A DNA stretch of 64,000 bases from Limisphaera sp049537155 (GCF_049537155.1 NZ_JBMVQZ010000011.1:1-64000); one strand, 5' to 3'. Numbered from the stretch's first letter, positions 7,501 through 16,668 are shown. Notes: a model not told the origin generated them from the sequence alone. A program made the numbers and translations.

Positions 7501-8335
7501 AACCTGTCCCAAAAGCATTTTCAAGCGTTTGTGACGTAGTCATCATGCAGTTGTGTTGAAAGTTACGGGGAGGCTGCTGAAATGGTTTTACGCACGCATT
7601 CCGGATCCTCCCAAGAACTGCAAAGGCTGCCGCCCCCGAACCGGCAAGCGCAAGGCTCTGGCCGGGAGCTTCTGGTTGCTGGCCAACGGAGCCAAATGGA
7701 AGGATCTGCCGCGACAGTTCGGCACCAAAAGCGCCGTGCACCGGTTCTTCCAACGGCTGGTGCGGGAGGGAGTGTTCGAACGGCTGTTGCAGGAGGCCGG
7801 GCAACTGGTGGAGGAGCGCGGAGAGTATCGGCTGTATGAATGCTTTCCGGATGCGGCGTTCTGTCCGGCACGTGGTGGAGGCGACGGGATCGGGCGCACG
7901 AAGGTGGGCAAGGGGGTGAAGATCCTCATTGCCGTGGACGCCCGGGGATTGCCGATTGCGGTGCAGAGCTGTTCGGCCCGGCCGCATGAGTCGACTCTGG
8001 CGCAGGGGTGGTTCGATCTCATGCTTACGAAGGAGGTCCCGGAGCGGGTGGTGGGCGACAAGGCCTGGGAGAGCGATGCACTGGACCGGGCGTTTGCGGC
8101 GCGAGGCATGGAGCTGATGGCGCCGCACCGGAGCAGTCGTCGGCCGGAGAATCGCACGCAGGACGGCCGGTCGCTGCGGCGGTATCGTCGGCGGTGGGTG
8201 GTGGAGCGTACGCTGGCCCGGCTGCTGCATTTTCGGCGGCTGTGCGTCAGGTGGGAGAAGTCGAGCCGGGCTTTTGAGGCGTATTTGCAGATGGCCTGCG
8301 CGTTCTTGCTGGTCCGGCAGGTCCTGGTCTGAACA
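7501..8335 (+). mobile_element. IS5-like insertion sequence with intact transposase
   Basis: The left end is defined by identity with the decayed copy at 1892 (AACCTGTCCCAAAA... then GTGACGTAGTCATCATGCAG). The right end is placed only approximately, just after the transposase stop, because no inverted copy of the left end was seen there. Both copies point the same way and bracket the displaced RHS modules. Confidence 0.65.
7553..8332 (+). CDS. IS5-family DDE transposase
   Basis: 259 residues from GTG 7553 (a TTG follows at once). The N-terminal part LLANGAKWKDLP...FGTKSAVHRFFQRL is the usual IS5-type DNA-binding module. The catalytic core has the first Asp in IAVDARG, the second in VVGDKAW and the Glu in RRWVVERT, with the following LLHFRRL typical of the ISL2/IS1031-like branch. 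There is no stop or frameshift, so it may be functional. It could mobilise or rearrange the neighbouring RHS cassettes by acting on, or by recombination with, its decayed relative at 1892. Confidence 0.9.
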   Translation: MLKVTGRLLKWFYARIPDPPKNCKGCRPRTGKRKALAGSFWLLANGAKWKDLPRQFGTKSAVHRFFQRLVREGVFERLLQEAGQLVEERGEYRLYECFPDAAFCPARGGGDGIGRTKVGKGVKILIAVDARGLPIAVQSCSARPHESTLAQGWFDLMLTKEVPERVVGDKAWESDALDRAFAARGMELMAPHRSSRRPENRTQDGRSLRRYRRRWVVERTLARLLHFRRLCVRWEKSSRAFEAYLQMACAFLLVRQVLV

Positions 8336-8661
8336 GCAAACGGGGCGATTCCGCGCCTCCGTTGACCGAGCTTTCGGGCAGCGGGTCACCGGCAGATGGG
8401 AGGCCTTTCTGTTCCTACGACATTTGCAGCTCTCAAGAGCGGCTCTGACTCCTGCCCGACCGTGTCCTGCGTGTCGAGTGTGCCTTCTCAGCTGTAGCCA
8501 ACCCATGGCTATCGCGCCTTGAAACGACTTGGACATCGGGTTTAGGGATAGGTTCCAGCCTGTGGGCACGATGGGGGCCGTTGGAAGGCGGCGGGGCAGG
8601 ACGCCATGGGGAGGGCACGGGTGGAGGAGCGCGTCCGGGGCGCGGGGCGGGCTCGTGGGTC
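8333..8661. other. gap between IS element and DAHP synthase
   Basis: About 330 bases without a credible gene, RNA or clear right-end inverted repeat. It forms the border between the accessory island and the housekeeping genes. Confidence 0.4.
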
Positions 8662-9753
8662 TCAAGTGCTCGAGACGGCTGGGGCGGGGCGGGTGGTGCC
8701 GAGGCCGGCGCGGGCGAGCTCGGCGGCGCCCCAGCGGAGGAGGCGTTCGGTGGTTTCCCAGCTGATGCAGGGGTCGGTGATGGAGACGCCGTAGCGGAGT
8801 TCGTGAACGGGCCGTGGGAAGGGTTGGTTGCCTTCGAAGAGGTTGCTTTCGAGCATGATGCCCACGAGGGACAGGGTGCCGTTGCAGCGTTGCTGGATGA
8901 CGCTGCGCCAGACGTCCTCTTGTCGGGCCGGGATTTTGGCGGAGTTGGCGTGGCTGCAGTCGACCATGATGACCTGGGGCAGCCCGGCGGCGGCGAGTTG
9001 TTGTTCGGCTTGGCGGATGCTTTCGGGATCGTAGTTGGGGCGTTGGCGTCCGCCGCGGAGGACGATGTGGCCCCAAGGGTTGCCCGTGGTGCGGACGATG
9101 CTGGTGATGCCGTCCTCGTCCACGCCGAGGAAAGCGTGGGGGTGACGGGCGGCTTGCATGGCGTCAATGGCCACTTGAAGGCTGCCGTCGGTCCCGTTTT
9201 TGAATCCGACGGGCATGGAGAGGCCGCTGGCCATTTCGCGGTGGGTTTGGGACTCGGTGGTGCGGGCGCCGATGGCGGCCCAGGAGATGAGATCGGCGAT
9301 GTATTGGGGGACGATGGGATCGAGGAACTCGGTTCCGGCGGGCAGGCCCATGCGGGTGATCTCGAGCAGGAGGGAACGGGCGCGGCGCAGGCCGGTTTCG
9401 ATGTCGTAGGTGCCGTCGAGGTGGGGGTCGTTGATGAGTCCTTTCCAGCCGATGGTGGTGCGCGGTTTTTCGAAGTAGACGCGCATCACGATTTCGAAGG
9501 TATCGTGGAGTTCGCGGCGGAGGGCGGCCAAGCGCCGGGCGTAATCGAGGGCGGCTTCCGGGTCATGAATGGAGCAGGGGCCGACGAGGACCAGGATTCG
9601 GGAATCGGACCGGTCAAGGATGCGCTGGACGGCTTCGCGACCGGCGACGACGGTGCGAGCGGCTGCCTGGTCCAGAGGCAGCTCGGCCAGCATGGCCCGG
9701 GGGGGCTTGAGCCGGATGAGTTCCCGGACATGGACGTTTTGCACGCGAACCAT
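8662..9753 (-). CDS. aroF: 3-deoxy-7-phosphoheptulonate (DAHP) synthase, class I
   Basis: Joins phosphoenolpyruvate and erythrose 4-phosphate to make DAHP, the first step of the shikimate pathway, in the cytoplasm. Family hallmarks: VGPCSIHD, KPRTTIGWKG, GARTTESQTHREMASG, GFKNGTDG and DCSHANS, giving the substrate loops and the metal-binding residues. From ATG 9753 (MVRVQNVHV) it has 363 residues, the normal length for AroF/G/H. The N-terminal extension that binds aromatic amino acids in enterobacterial enzymes is present, but which amino acid inhibits it cannot be read from the sequence, so the choice among AroF/G/H is nominal. It stands alone on the minus strand. Confidence 0.93.
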   Translation of the reverse strand: MVRVQNVHVRELIRLKPPRAMLAELPLDQAAARTVVAGREAVQRILDRSDSRILVLVGPCSIHDPEAALDYARRLAALRRELHDTFEIVMRVYFEKPRTTIGWKGLINDPHLDGTYDIETGLRRARSLLLEITRMGLPAGTEFLDPIVPQYIADLISWAAIGARTTESQTHREMASGLSMPVGFKNGTDGSLQVAIDAMQAARHPHAFLGVDEDGITSIVRTTGNPWGHIVLRGGRQRPNYDPESIRQAEQQLAAAGLPQVIMVDCSHANSAKIPARQEDVWRSVIQQRCNGTLSLVGIMLESNLFEGNQPFPRPVHELRYGVSITDPCISWETTERLLRWGAAELARAGLGTTRPAPAVSST

Positions 9754-9986
9754 ACAGGCAACATTATCGTCGGCGCATCGGGCTTGCAAAGGCTGGAGAA
9801 CGGGACCGGTCCGGGTCGGGGCGTGGCCGGGCGGGGGAAACCGGGCCGGAGTGGAGTGCAGGTGGGCACAGGACGTGGGTGGTGAAGGTTGGCCGGGAAC
9901 ATGGTGTGTTTTTTGCTGCTCCGGCTTGACGTCCCACCGGTTGGGGTGTTAGCTGGGGGAGCCGCGACGGGTTGTGGCGGCTGGGT

Positions 9987-10442
9987 ATGCGTTGTCCGAA
10001 ATGCGGGTGTCTGGAGGATCGCGTGGTGGATTCCCGGTCCTCACGCGAGGGGGCGACGATTCGACGTCGGCGCGAGTGCACCCGTTGCGGGTATCGGTTC
10101 ACGACCTACGAGCACATCGAGCACGAGGATTTGGTGGTGCGGAAGCGGGACGGGCGGCGGGAACCGTTTTCGCGGGAGAAACTGGCGTCCGGGATTGCGA
10201 AGGCTTGTGAGAAGCGGCCGGTGAGCACGGAGGCCGTGGAGGGGTTGATCGAGCGGGTGATGCAGGCGTTGCGTGAGCGGTACGATCGCGAGGTGCCGGC
10301 CGAGGCGATTGGTCACCTGGTGATGGAGGAACTGCGGCGGCTGGATCAGGTGGCGTATGTGCGATTTGCCAGTGTGTACCGTCGGTTTCAGGAGGCGACG
10401 GATTTTGTGCAGGAGGTGCGGCGACTGGAGGGGGCGTCATGA
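9987..10442 (+). CDS. nrdR: transcriptional repressor NrdR
   Basis: About 151 residues. The N-terminal zinc ribbon (MRCPKC near the start, CTRCGYRFTTYE later) binds DNA. It is followed by the ATP-cone (VRKRDGRREPFSREKL...) that senses ATP/dATP. NrdR represses ribonucleotide reductase genes through NrdR boxes. The start is set at the ATG before RCPKC; an upstream GTG at 9972 would add only MWRLG. The stop overlaps the next gene (ATGA), so the two are co-translated. No ribonucleotide reductase gene is in the window. Confidence 0.95.
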   Translation: MRCPKCGCLEDRVVDSRSSREGATIRRRRECTRCGYRFTTYEHIEHEDLVVRKRDGRREPFSREKLASGIAKACEKRPVSTEAVEGLIERVMQALRERYDREVPAEAIGHLVMEELRRLDQVAYVRFASVYRRFQEATDFVQEVRRLEGAS

Positions 10443-10990
10443 TTCTTTTGGGCAGTGATTATCTGGTGTTCGAGCTGGCGAGCGGGGAACGGGTCCCTTG
10501 TTCGGCCGAGAGCATCGTGGGCGAGTTGATTGGGGACGGGTCGCCTGCGTGTGACGCGGAGGTGTTGGAGGAGACGGTGCGGGCGGTGTTTCACTATTTC
10601 CGGCACGATCTGGCGCGGGAGGCGGTGACGCTGGAGGAGTTCACGCGCACGTTGGAACAGGCCTTGCGGGGGCTGGCGCAGGAGATGCGGTCGTGCGGGC
10701 CGAGGACGGGGCTGGAGCGGGCGCGGTCGGAGGATCTTTTGACGTTGGCGCATGCGGCCGGGGGCGGGGAGTTGTTCTTCTTTGCCGAATTGCGTCGGGC
10801 GGTTCAGACTCAGTTGCGCCTGACGCCGGCGCGTGTCCGGTTTTGCGGGTTGCGCGCCTGTGTGAAACGGTTGTTGGGGGTGCGTCGATGGTGTCCGCGG
10901 TGCGAGGCGTTGCGGGAGCGCATTGTGGAGTACCTGCGTGCATGTGTGCGTGCCCATGCCAGCGGCGAGTGCCTGCTGGTGGTGGAATGA
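10439..10990 (+). CDS. conserved-looking unknown protein coupled to nrdR
   Basis: 183 residues; its ATG overlaps the nrdR stop. It begins with a strand-rich segment (LLGSDYLVFELASGERVPCS), has a helical middle with ALRGLAQEM, and ends with a Cys-rich part (FCGLRACVKRL, RRWCPRCEALRERI) whose CxxC could bind metal. No membrane segment or signal peptide. No family was recognised. Tight coupling to nrdR suggests a link with nucleotide metabolism or gene regulation, but nothing in the sequence proves it. Confidence 0.75.
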   Translation: MILLGSDYLVFELASGERVPCSAESIVGELIGDGSPACDAEVLEETVRAVFHYFRHDLAREAVTLEEFTRTLEQALRGLAQEMRSCGPRTGLERARSEDLLTLAHAAGGGELFFFAELRRAVQTQLRLTPARVRFCGLRACVKRLLGVRRWCPRCEALRERIVEYLRACVRAHASGECLLVVE

Positions 10991-11056
10991 GGTGGGTGCC
11001 GGTGCGGCCGTGGGCGCGGGCCGGCCGGCAGGGTTCGGATCAGAGGAGATCGTGAC

Positions 11057-11401
11057 ATGAGCAAGACCATCTTTCAGAATATCTGTGACGGGGAACTGCC
11101 GGCGCGGATCGTGTATCAGGACGATCTGGTGGTGGCGTTTCACGACATCAACCCGCAGGCGCCGACGCATGTGTTGATCGTGCCGCGCAAACCGATCCGG
11201 AACCTCGCCTCGGTGACGCCTGAAGACGCGCCGCTGCTGGGTCATTTGATGGTGAAGGCTGCTGAGGTGGCGCGGCAGCTGGGGCTGGCCGAGGAGGGCT
11301 GGCGGATGGTTTTCAACAGCGGGCCCAACGCCGGGGAGGCGGTGCCGCATTTGCACGGTCACATCCTGGGCGGGCGCAAGATGGGCTGGCCGCCCGGTTG
11401 A
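11057..11401 (+). CDS. hinT: HIT-family purine nucleoside phosphoramidase
   Basis: 114 residues, normal for HinT/PKCI-type HIT proteins. The catalytic triad motif HLHGHILGG puts the histidines at 98, 100 and 102, and the N-terminal FHDINPQAPTHVLIVP is typical. These enzymes hydrolyse adenosine phosphoramidates and lysyl-AMP-like adducts in the cytoplasm. It starts 66 bases after the unknown gene coupled to nrdR and could share its transcript. Confidence 0.95.
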   Translation: MSKTIFQNICDGELPARIVYQDDLVVAFHDINPQAPTHVLIVPRKPIRNLASVTPEDAPLLGHLMVKAAEVARQLGLAEEGWRMVFNSGPNAGEAVPHLHGHILGGRKMGWPPG

Positions 11402-11633
11402 TCGGGTGGGTCGGGAGGAGGGCCGTGGGGGTGGCGCCGGCTCGTGAGAAACGCCCGGGGCCGGGCAAACTTTCCTCTGGCCACCTGCGCTGGCAGATGC
11501 GCATGCTGACAGTGGTGAATGGAGTTGGAGACGATGCGGTTGGACCCGGGCCGGCCTTGAGGCATTCGCGAAGGGTGGGTGGCCGCGGTGAAGGGTTCGG
11601 CCGGTGGCGACCGTATCGAGCCGGGTGAAAACG

Positions 11634-12995
11634 ATGAAGCCGTACACCTCCCAAACCAAGGTCCGTTCCTCCGAGTCACAGGGATTGTCGCGCCGCAGCT
11701 TTCTGCGCCGCGGCGTGATGGCGGCTGCTGCTGCGTGGGCGTTTCCGCAGGTGCTGCCGCGGAGTGTGTTGGGGGCGCCGGGTCGGCCCGGGCCGAACGA
11801 GCAGATTGGTGTGGGATTCATCGGGATGGGCCGGCAGGCGGGCAATCTTTTACAGGGGCTGTTGCGGTTGCCGGAGGCGCGGCTGGTGGCGGTGGCGGAC
11901 GTGAACCTGCCGCGGGCTCAGGCGGTGACGAAGCAACACGGGGGCGAGGCGTATCAGGATTTCCGGCGGCTGTTGGAGAGGAAGGACGTGGACGCGATCA
12001 TCACGGCCACGCCGGAGCACTGGCGAGCGTACATCTGCATCAGTGCCTGCCAGGCCGGCAAGGACGTGTACGCGGAGAAGCCGGTGTCGCTGACCATCCG
12101 GGACGGGCGGCTGATCGTGCAGGCGGCGCGGAAGTACAACCGGGTTTTCCAGGTGGGCAGCCAGCAACGGTCCATGTGGATTGACATTGAGGCGTGTCAT
12201 GCGCTGCGCCGTGGTGACTGGGGCAGGATCCAGAAGGTGCTCTACATGAACTATCCCACGCCGTGGGAGTGTGCGCTGCCGGAGCAGAAGATCCCGGAAG
12301 GGTTGGACTGGGACATGTGGTGTGGTCCGACGCCTGTGGTGCCGTACAATCGGGACCTTTACCTGCCGCGTGCCAATCCGGGTTGGTTGTCGTTCCGGCC
12401 GTACTCGGGCGGGGAGATGACCGGCTGGGGTTCGCACGGGTTCGACATGATCCAGATGGCGCTGGGGATGGACGACAGCGGCCCGGTGGAGGTTTGGATC
12501 GAGGGCGAGAAGCTCATTCCGCCGGTGTACACGCAGCCGGAGCCGAAGGACCGCGGCGACCGCATTTGCAGCGAGGCGCGGGTGTACTTCAAGTACGCGA
12601 ACGGGGTGGTACTGGAACCGAGCGACGACCCGAGGCCACCCGGGTTCGGCGCGATATTCATCACGGACCGTGGCCGGTTCCGCGTGGACCGCGGTCGGGT
12701 GGAATCGGAGCCGGAGGAATATGCGATCGAACTGTTGAAGCGGCGGCCCCGCGATTTCAACGACGACCACATCAAGAACTGGCTGGACTGCATCAAGACG
12801 CGGCAGCGACCCAACGCCGACGTGGAGATTGGTCATCGTTCCGCGACGGTGTGTCATCTGGGCAACATTGCGCGGTGGGTGGGGCGTCGGCTGCGCTGGG
12901 ACCCGGTGCGCGAGATCTTCCCGGACGATCCCGAGGCCAATCAGTATCTGGAGCGGGAACGGCGGAAGCCCTGGCAACATCCGGAAAAGGTCTGA
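11634..12995 (+). CDS. Gfo/Idh/MocA-family oxidoreductase with Tat signal
   Basis: About 453 residues from ATG 11634; an in-frame ATG at 11604 is possible. The N-terminus has the twin-arginine signal SRRSFLRRG followed by an Ala-rich stretch, so it is probably exported folded. The Rossmann domain follows (GVGFIGMGRQ), then the hallmark YAEKPVS and a C-terminal alpha/beta domain. Members oxidise or rearrange sugars and cyclitols with a bound NAD(P); this exported subgroup is abundant in Verrucomicrobia and Planctomycetes. It is followed 12 bases later by a DUF6807 lipoprotein, pointing to shared glycan breakdown in the periplasm. The substrate is unknown. Confidence 0.9.
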   Translation: MKPYTSQTKVRSSESQGLSRRSFLRRGVMAAAAAWAFPQVLPRSVLGAPGRPGPNEQIGVGFIGMGRQAGNLLQGLLRLPEARLVAVADVNLPRAQAVTKQHGGEAYQDFRRLLERKDVDAIITATPEHWRAYICISACQAGKDVYAEKPVSLTIRDGRLIVQAARKYNRVFQVGSQQRSMWIDIEACHALRRGDWGRIQKVLYMNYPTPWECALPEQKIPEGLDWDMWCGPTPVVPYNRDLYLPRANPGWLSFRPYSGGEMTGWGSHGFDMIQMALGMDDSGPVEVWIEGEKLIPPVYTQPEPKDRGDRICSEARVYFKYANGVVLEPSDDPRPPGFGAIFITDRGRFRVDRGRVESEPEEYAIELLKRRPRDFNDDHIKNWLDCIKTRQRPNADVEIGHRSATVCHLGNIARWVGRRLRWDPVREIFPDDPEANQYLERERRKPWQHPEKV

Positions 12996-13007
12996 GCACC
13001 TACGAAA

Positions 13008-14033
13008 ATGGGACGCACACCTGGCAAGGGTTGGACCGGGTCGCTTCGGGTGTTGTTGGCGGTGTTGTCGGGGGGCGCGTGTGCGGTTCTGCTGTTGACG
13101 GCCTGCCGGCAGACGGGCGCGGGCGGCACGGGCGCGCCGCGGGTGGAATTCGTGCGGGACGATGCGCAGGGCCGGTTGGAGGTGCGGATCGGGGGCCGAC
13201 CGGCCTTCAGGTACGTTTACGGCGAGGATTGGGACCTGCCGCACTTTTATCCGATTTACAGTCCGTCCGGCCGATCCATGACGGTGCAGAAGGCCGAGCC
13301 GTATCCGCACCATCGCTCGTTCTGGTTCGCCGACACGGTGGAGCTGGCGGGGCACCGGCAGGCGTCGTTTTACAACGCTTTCTACACGGGTGCGGGCGGG
13401 CCCAAGGACCCGCACGCGCCGTTTCGGGATCGGATTCGGCACGATCGTTTTCTGTCATGGGCGCCGGGCCGTGGGGAGGGCCGGCTTCGTTGGCGGTTGA
13501 TCTGGGAGATGGATCACGGTCGGACGCCCGTGCTGGAGGAGGAGCGGCAGATGCGGGTGGTGGCGCTGGAGGGGGGAGAGTACTTTCTCGACATCCGCTT
13601 CACGGTCACCGCGGCGTACGGCCCGGTCATCTTCCGCAGCGACGCGGTTCATTATGCCTGGCCGTATGTTCGGATGAACGACCGGTTCAACACCAACGGG
13701 ATGGGCCGGTTGGTGAATTCCGAGGGCGGTGTGGGTCAGGCGGGCACGCATGACAAGCCGGCACGGTGGGTGGATTTTTCGCGGACCGGCGTGCCGGATG
13801 CAGAGGGACTGGCGCTTTTCAGTCACCCGTCCAATCCGCATCCGCACACCTGGCTGACGCGGGACTACGGGACGTTCGGTCCGCGGCGTGAGGCTGCCCG
13901 GAGCGGGAGACCGTTCACGTTGGCCGCGGGCGACTCGCTGGGCACGCGCGTGGGGCTGCTGATCCATCGCGGGGATGTGCAAAGCGGCCGGGTGGCTGAA
14001 CGGTACCGGGCCTGGAGCGAGGGCCGTCTGTGA
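13008..14033 (+). CDS. PmoA-like (DUF6807) lipoprotein
   Basis: 341 residues. A signal sequence ends in the lipobox LLTAC, so the mature protein is likely lipid-anchored in the envelope. The body carries family blocks such as YSPSGRSMT, PHHRSFWFA and DFSRTGVPDAEGLALF. DUF6807/PmoA proteins often sit beside Gfo/Idh/MocA oxidoreductases, as here, and are thought to act in carbohydrate catabolism, but no reaction is firmly established. The 12-base gap to the oxidoreductase indicates one operon. Confidence 0.85.
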   Translation: MGRTPGKGWTGSLRVLLAVLSGGACAVLLLTACRQTGAGGTGAPRVEFVRDDAQGRLEVRIGGRPAFRYVYGEDWDLPHFYPIYSPSGRSMTVQKAEPYPHHRSFWFADTVELAGHRQASFYNAFYTGAGGPKDPHAPFRDRIRHDRFLSWAPGRGEGRLRWRLIWEMDHGRTPVLEEERQMRVVALEGGEYFLDIRFTVTAAYGPVIFRSDAVHYAWPYVRMNDRFNTNGMGRLVNSEGGVGQAGTHDKPARWVDFSRTGVPDAEGLALFSHPSNPHPHTWLTRDYGTFGPRREAARSGRPFTLAAGDSLGTRVGLLIHRGDVQSGRVAERYRAWSEGRL

Positions 14034-14084
14034 GTGGCCCGGGGGACGGCGGTGTTCCGAGGGGAGTGTCGCTGCCGGGCGGGC

Positions 14085-14558
14085 TCACCCGCAGGGGTCC
14101 AGCCTCAAGTGTTCCACAATGCAATCGCCGGGGCCGATGTGCAGGACGGCCACGGTGCGTTCGTGACCGGCGCGGGGTCGGCCTGCGTAACCGGGGTTGA
14201 GGAAGAGGGCTCCGTGGTGATGGTTCCGGTAGGGACGGTGGGTGTGACCGAACACCACGCCGTGAAGTTCACCGCGGGCGATCCGTTCCAGCAGGGACGG
14301 GCCGGGTCGGGCCGGCTCCACGATGTGACGGATGAGGAAGCGCCGGTCCTCAACCTGAACGACCTCGCTTTCGCGCAGCGGGAGGTTCCAATCGTTGTTG
14401 CCCAGCACGGCGGTCACGGGGGCGATCAGCTCGAGTTCGGTGAGAATGGATGCCGGGCCGATGTCTCCGGCGTGCCAAATGGCGTCCACACCGTCGAACA
14501 ACTCGGCCACGCGCGGGTCGAGGTAACCGTGGGTGTCGGAGATGACGCCGATGCGCAT
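14085..14558 (-). CDS. YfcE/MJ0936-type metallophosphoesterase
   Basis: 157 residues, the usual size of this small family. Metal ligands are visible in SDTHG, HAGDIG, GNND and FGHTH. Proteins of this family hydrolyse phosphodiesters with two metal ions; the natural substrate is usually unknown. Convergent with the DUF6807 gene, and about 90 bases downstream of the DUF6580 gene on the same strand, with which it may be co-transcribed. Confidence 0.9.
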   Translation of the reverse strand: MRIGVISDTHGYLDPRVAELFDGVDAIWHAGDIGPASILTELELIAPVTAVLGNNDWNLPLRESEVVQVEDRRFLIRHIVEPARPGPSLLERIARGELHGVVFGHTHRPYRNHHHGALFLNPGYAGRPRAGHERTVAVLHIGPGDCIVEHLRLDPCG

Positions 14559-14648
14559 GGGCCGTGCGTGTGGAGGAGGTTTTCGGGATTGCCGGCGGCG
14601 GTGTGGGGAATCTTTGCAGGCGTTGCATCCTGCCGGGGTTGGTTTCGA

Positions 14649-15299
14649 TCAGGCCGGTTGGGGGCCGCCCTCAGGTTCGGCTGATTCCTCGGGTTCTTGT
14701 GCCGCGGGGAGGGGGTCTTTTTCCGCGGGTGATTCGGCCGGGGCGGTCAGGCGCGCGGCCACGCTGAACAGGGCGGTGAACAGGCCGCTGCTGAGGAGCG
14801 TGTTGCGGAAGAATTCCCATGTGGGCGGCCATCCGCTGGCGCCGAGGGTCAGCGCGCGCAACCAGCCCTGGAGGGTCCGCGTGTATTCCGGGTGGCCGAA
14901 GGGATTGAACCACCAGGCGGCGGTGTTGGTGATGAGGTAGAACAGGATGGCGCCCAGGAGCCCGCCGCCCAGCAGGGTCAGGAGCGAACTGTGAGGTTTG
15001 AAGCAACGTCCGAGAAGGATCAGGGCGGCGTAGGCCACGTAGTTGAAGCCCAGAGCGAGCAGGGCCGGGGTGGAGAGGACGTCGTAGCCGAGGCCGAAGG
15101 CGTACCAGGCGGTCAGTGCGAGGTCGGTCAGCGCGAGGGTCCCCAGGGGCAGCCACCAGGCCAGGGCCCCTCGGAAGAACACGCCTGCGCAGAAGGCAAA
15201 GGCGTAAGCGGCGCTGAAGTTGGGCGGGAGGAGTCCCGGAATCCTCGTCAGCGCGAAAACCAGGGCAAACAGCAACGGCCAAGCGATCCTCGCCATCAC
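14649..15299 (-). CDS. DUF6580-type integral membrane protein
   Basis: 216 residues, with about five membrane helices (for example LLFALVFALTRIPGLLP, YVAYAALILLG, GGGLLGAILFYLITNTAAWW) and an acidic, proline-rich tail. NFSAAYAFAFCAGVFFRG and TNTAAWWFNPF resemble DUF6580 proteins, which have no known function but recall ECF-type S components. A second ATG lies one codon in. It ends the minus-strand pair upstream of the divergent nuo operon. Confidence 0.7.
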   Translation of the reverse strand: MMARIAWPLLFALVFALTRIPGLLPPNFSAAYAFAFCAGVFFRGALAWWLPLGTLALTDLALTAWYAFGLGYDVLSTPALLALGFNYVAYAALILLGRCFKPHSSLLTLLGGGLLGAILFYLITNTAAWWFNPFGHPEYTRTLQGWLRALTLGASGWPPTWEFFRNTLLSSGLFTALFSVAARLTAPAESPAEKDPLPAAQEPEESAEPEGGPQPA

Positions 15300-15481
15300 C
15301 GCCCCATCATAGAGCAGCGGTGTCGAGTGACAAGCGGCCCTGCCGCGCCGGGCGCAGCTGGGCTTTTCCGGGGCCCGGACCGATTCCGGCGGACGCCGGG
15401 TGATCCGGGGGATTCACTTGCGAAGGGGGTCCGGCTCCTCTAGGGTTGAGCGGTCTCGAACCGGGGAGCGGTGTTCGTCCG

Positions 15482-16039
15482 ATGCAAACCACCACGGTAA
15501 TTGGTTACGACTCGAAGGTGGAGGGCGACGTGGTGATCACGCGCCTGGAAGCCGCGTTGAACTGGTTTCGGCAGTATTCTCTCTGGCCGATGCCGATGGG
15601 GCTGGCCTGTTGTGCCATCGAACTGATGGCGGCGGGGGCCAGCCGGTTCGACATTGCGCGGTTTGGCGCGGAGGTGATGCGTTTCAGCCCCAGGCAATCG
15701 GACGTGATGATCGTTTCGGGCACGGTCACGTACAAGATGGCCCTGGTGGTGCGGCGTCTCTACGAGCAGATGGCCGAGCCCAAGTGGGTGATCGCGATGG
15801 GTGCCTGTGCCTCGACGGGCGGGATGTACCGGAGCTATGCGGTGTTGCAGGGTGTGGACCGGATCCTGCCGGTGGACGTTTATGTGGCGGGGTGTCCGCC
15901 GCGGCCGGAGGCCCTGTTGGATGCGCTGATCAAGTTGCAGGGCAAGGTGCGGCGCGAACCGGTCTTGCGAACGCTCAAGCGACCGGGGCCGGCGTTGCCG
16001 GTGCGGCCGCCGGCAAGGCAGATGGAGTTGCAGCCATGA
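15482..16039 (+). CDS. nuoB: NADH-quinone oxidoreductase subunit B
   Basis: 185 residues from ATG 15482; a TTG 36 bases earlier is less likely. It carries cluster N2, the last iron-sulfur centre before quinone: Cys 43 and 44 (LACCAIELM), Cys 109 (GACASTGG) and Cys 138 (GCPPRPE) are all present. It is the first nuo gene of the operon, and nuoA, normally ahead of it, is not here. It overlaps nuoC by ATGA. Confidence 0.96.
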   Translation: MQTTTVIGYDSKVEGDVVITRLEAALNWFRQYSLWPMPMGLACCAIELMAAGASRFDIARFGAEVMRFSPRQSDVMIVSGTVTYKMALVVRRLYEQMAEPKWVIAMGACASTGGMYRSYAVLQGVDRILPVDVYVAGCPPRPEALLDALIKLQGKVRREPVLRTLKRPGPALPVRPPARQMELQP

Positions 16040-16620
16040 CCGCGCTCGAACTGGCCCATCAACTGCGCGAACGATTCGGCGGGGTCCTGGGCCAGCCGGA
16101 GGAGTTTCGCGGGGAGGTGAGTCTGGATCTGGCGGATCCGGAGCGGGTGGCGGAGGTTTGCCGGGCGGCGCGGGACGAGTTGGGCTTCGACCTGTTGCTG
16201 GACATCACCAGTGTGGACAACCAAGACCGGCCGCCGCGGTGGTTGCTGGTCTATCACCTTTACAGTTTGCGGCACGGGCAGATGTTGCGTTTGCGCACCC
16301 GGGTGCCGGAAGAGCGGTCCGAGCTGCCGACGGTGACCGGCGTGTGGCCGGCGGCGGATTGGCACGAGCGGGAGGTTTACGACATGATGGGGATCCGGTT
16401 CCGCGGGCATCCGGATCTGCGCCGGATCCTGATGTGGGAGGGGTATCCGTACCATCCGTTGAGGAAGGATTTTCCGCTGGGCGGTTTGCCGAGCGAGGTG
16501 CCCGGGGTGGCGTTTACGGAGGTGGCGCCCCTGGAGGGCGGGCCGTTTGTGACCACGCCGGGGGCTGCGGATGCCATTCATCGTGAGCCCCGGGCCAAGC
16601 CGGGGCCGACCGAGGGCTGA
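16036..16620 (+). CDS. nuoC: NADH-quinone oxidoreductase subunit C
   Basis: 194 residues. Peripheral-arm subunit that packs against NuoD near the quinone site. Family blocks: LLDITSVDN, YHLYSL, W-P-A-A-D-W-H-E-R-E-V-Y-D-M-M-G-I and HPDLRRILMWEGYPYHPLRKDFP. The start is fixed by the ATGA overlap with nuoB. It is separate from NuoD, unlike the fused NuoCD of enterobacteria. Confidence 0.96.
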   Translation: MTALELAHQLRERFGGVLGQPEEFRGEVSLDLADPERVAEVCRAARDELGFDLLLDITSVDNQDRPPRWLLVYHLYSLRHGQMLRLRTRVPEERSELPTVTGVWPAADWHEREVYDMMGIRFRGHPDLRRILMWEGYPYHPLRKDFPLGGLPSEVPGVAFTEVAPLEGGPFVTTPGAADAIHREPRAKPGPTEG

Positions 16621-16668
16621 ACCGGGTCGGACGCAGCCGGGGAGCGGCGACCGGCCGAAAGGAGACCG

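Noticed and set aside
1..8335. Prophage or integrative element
   Set aside because: No integrase, phage structural gene or attachment repeats; the RHS modules and IS copies explain the region.
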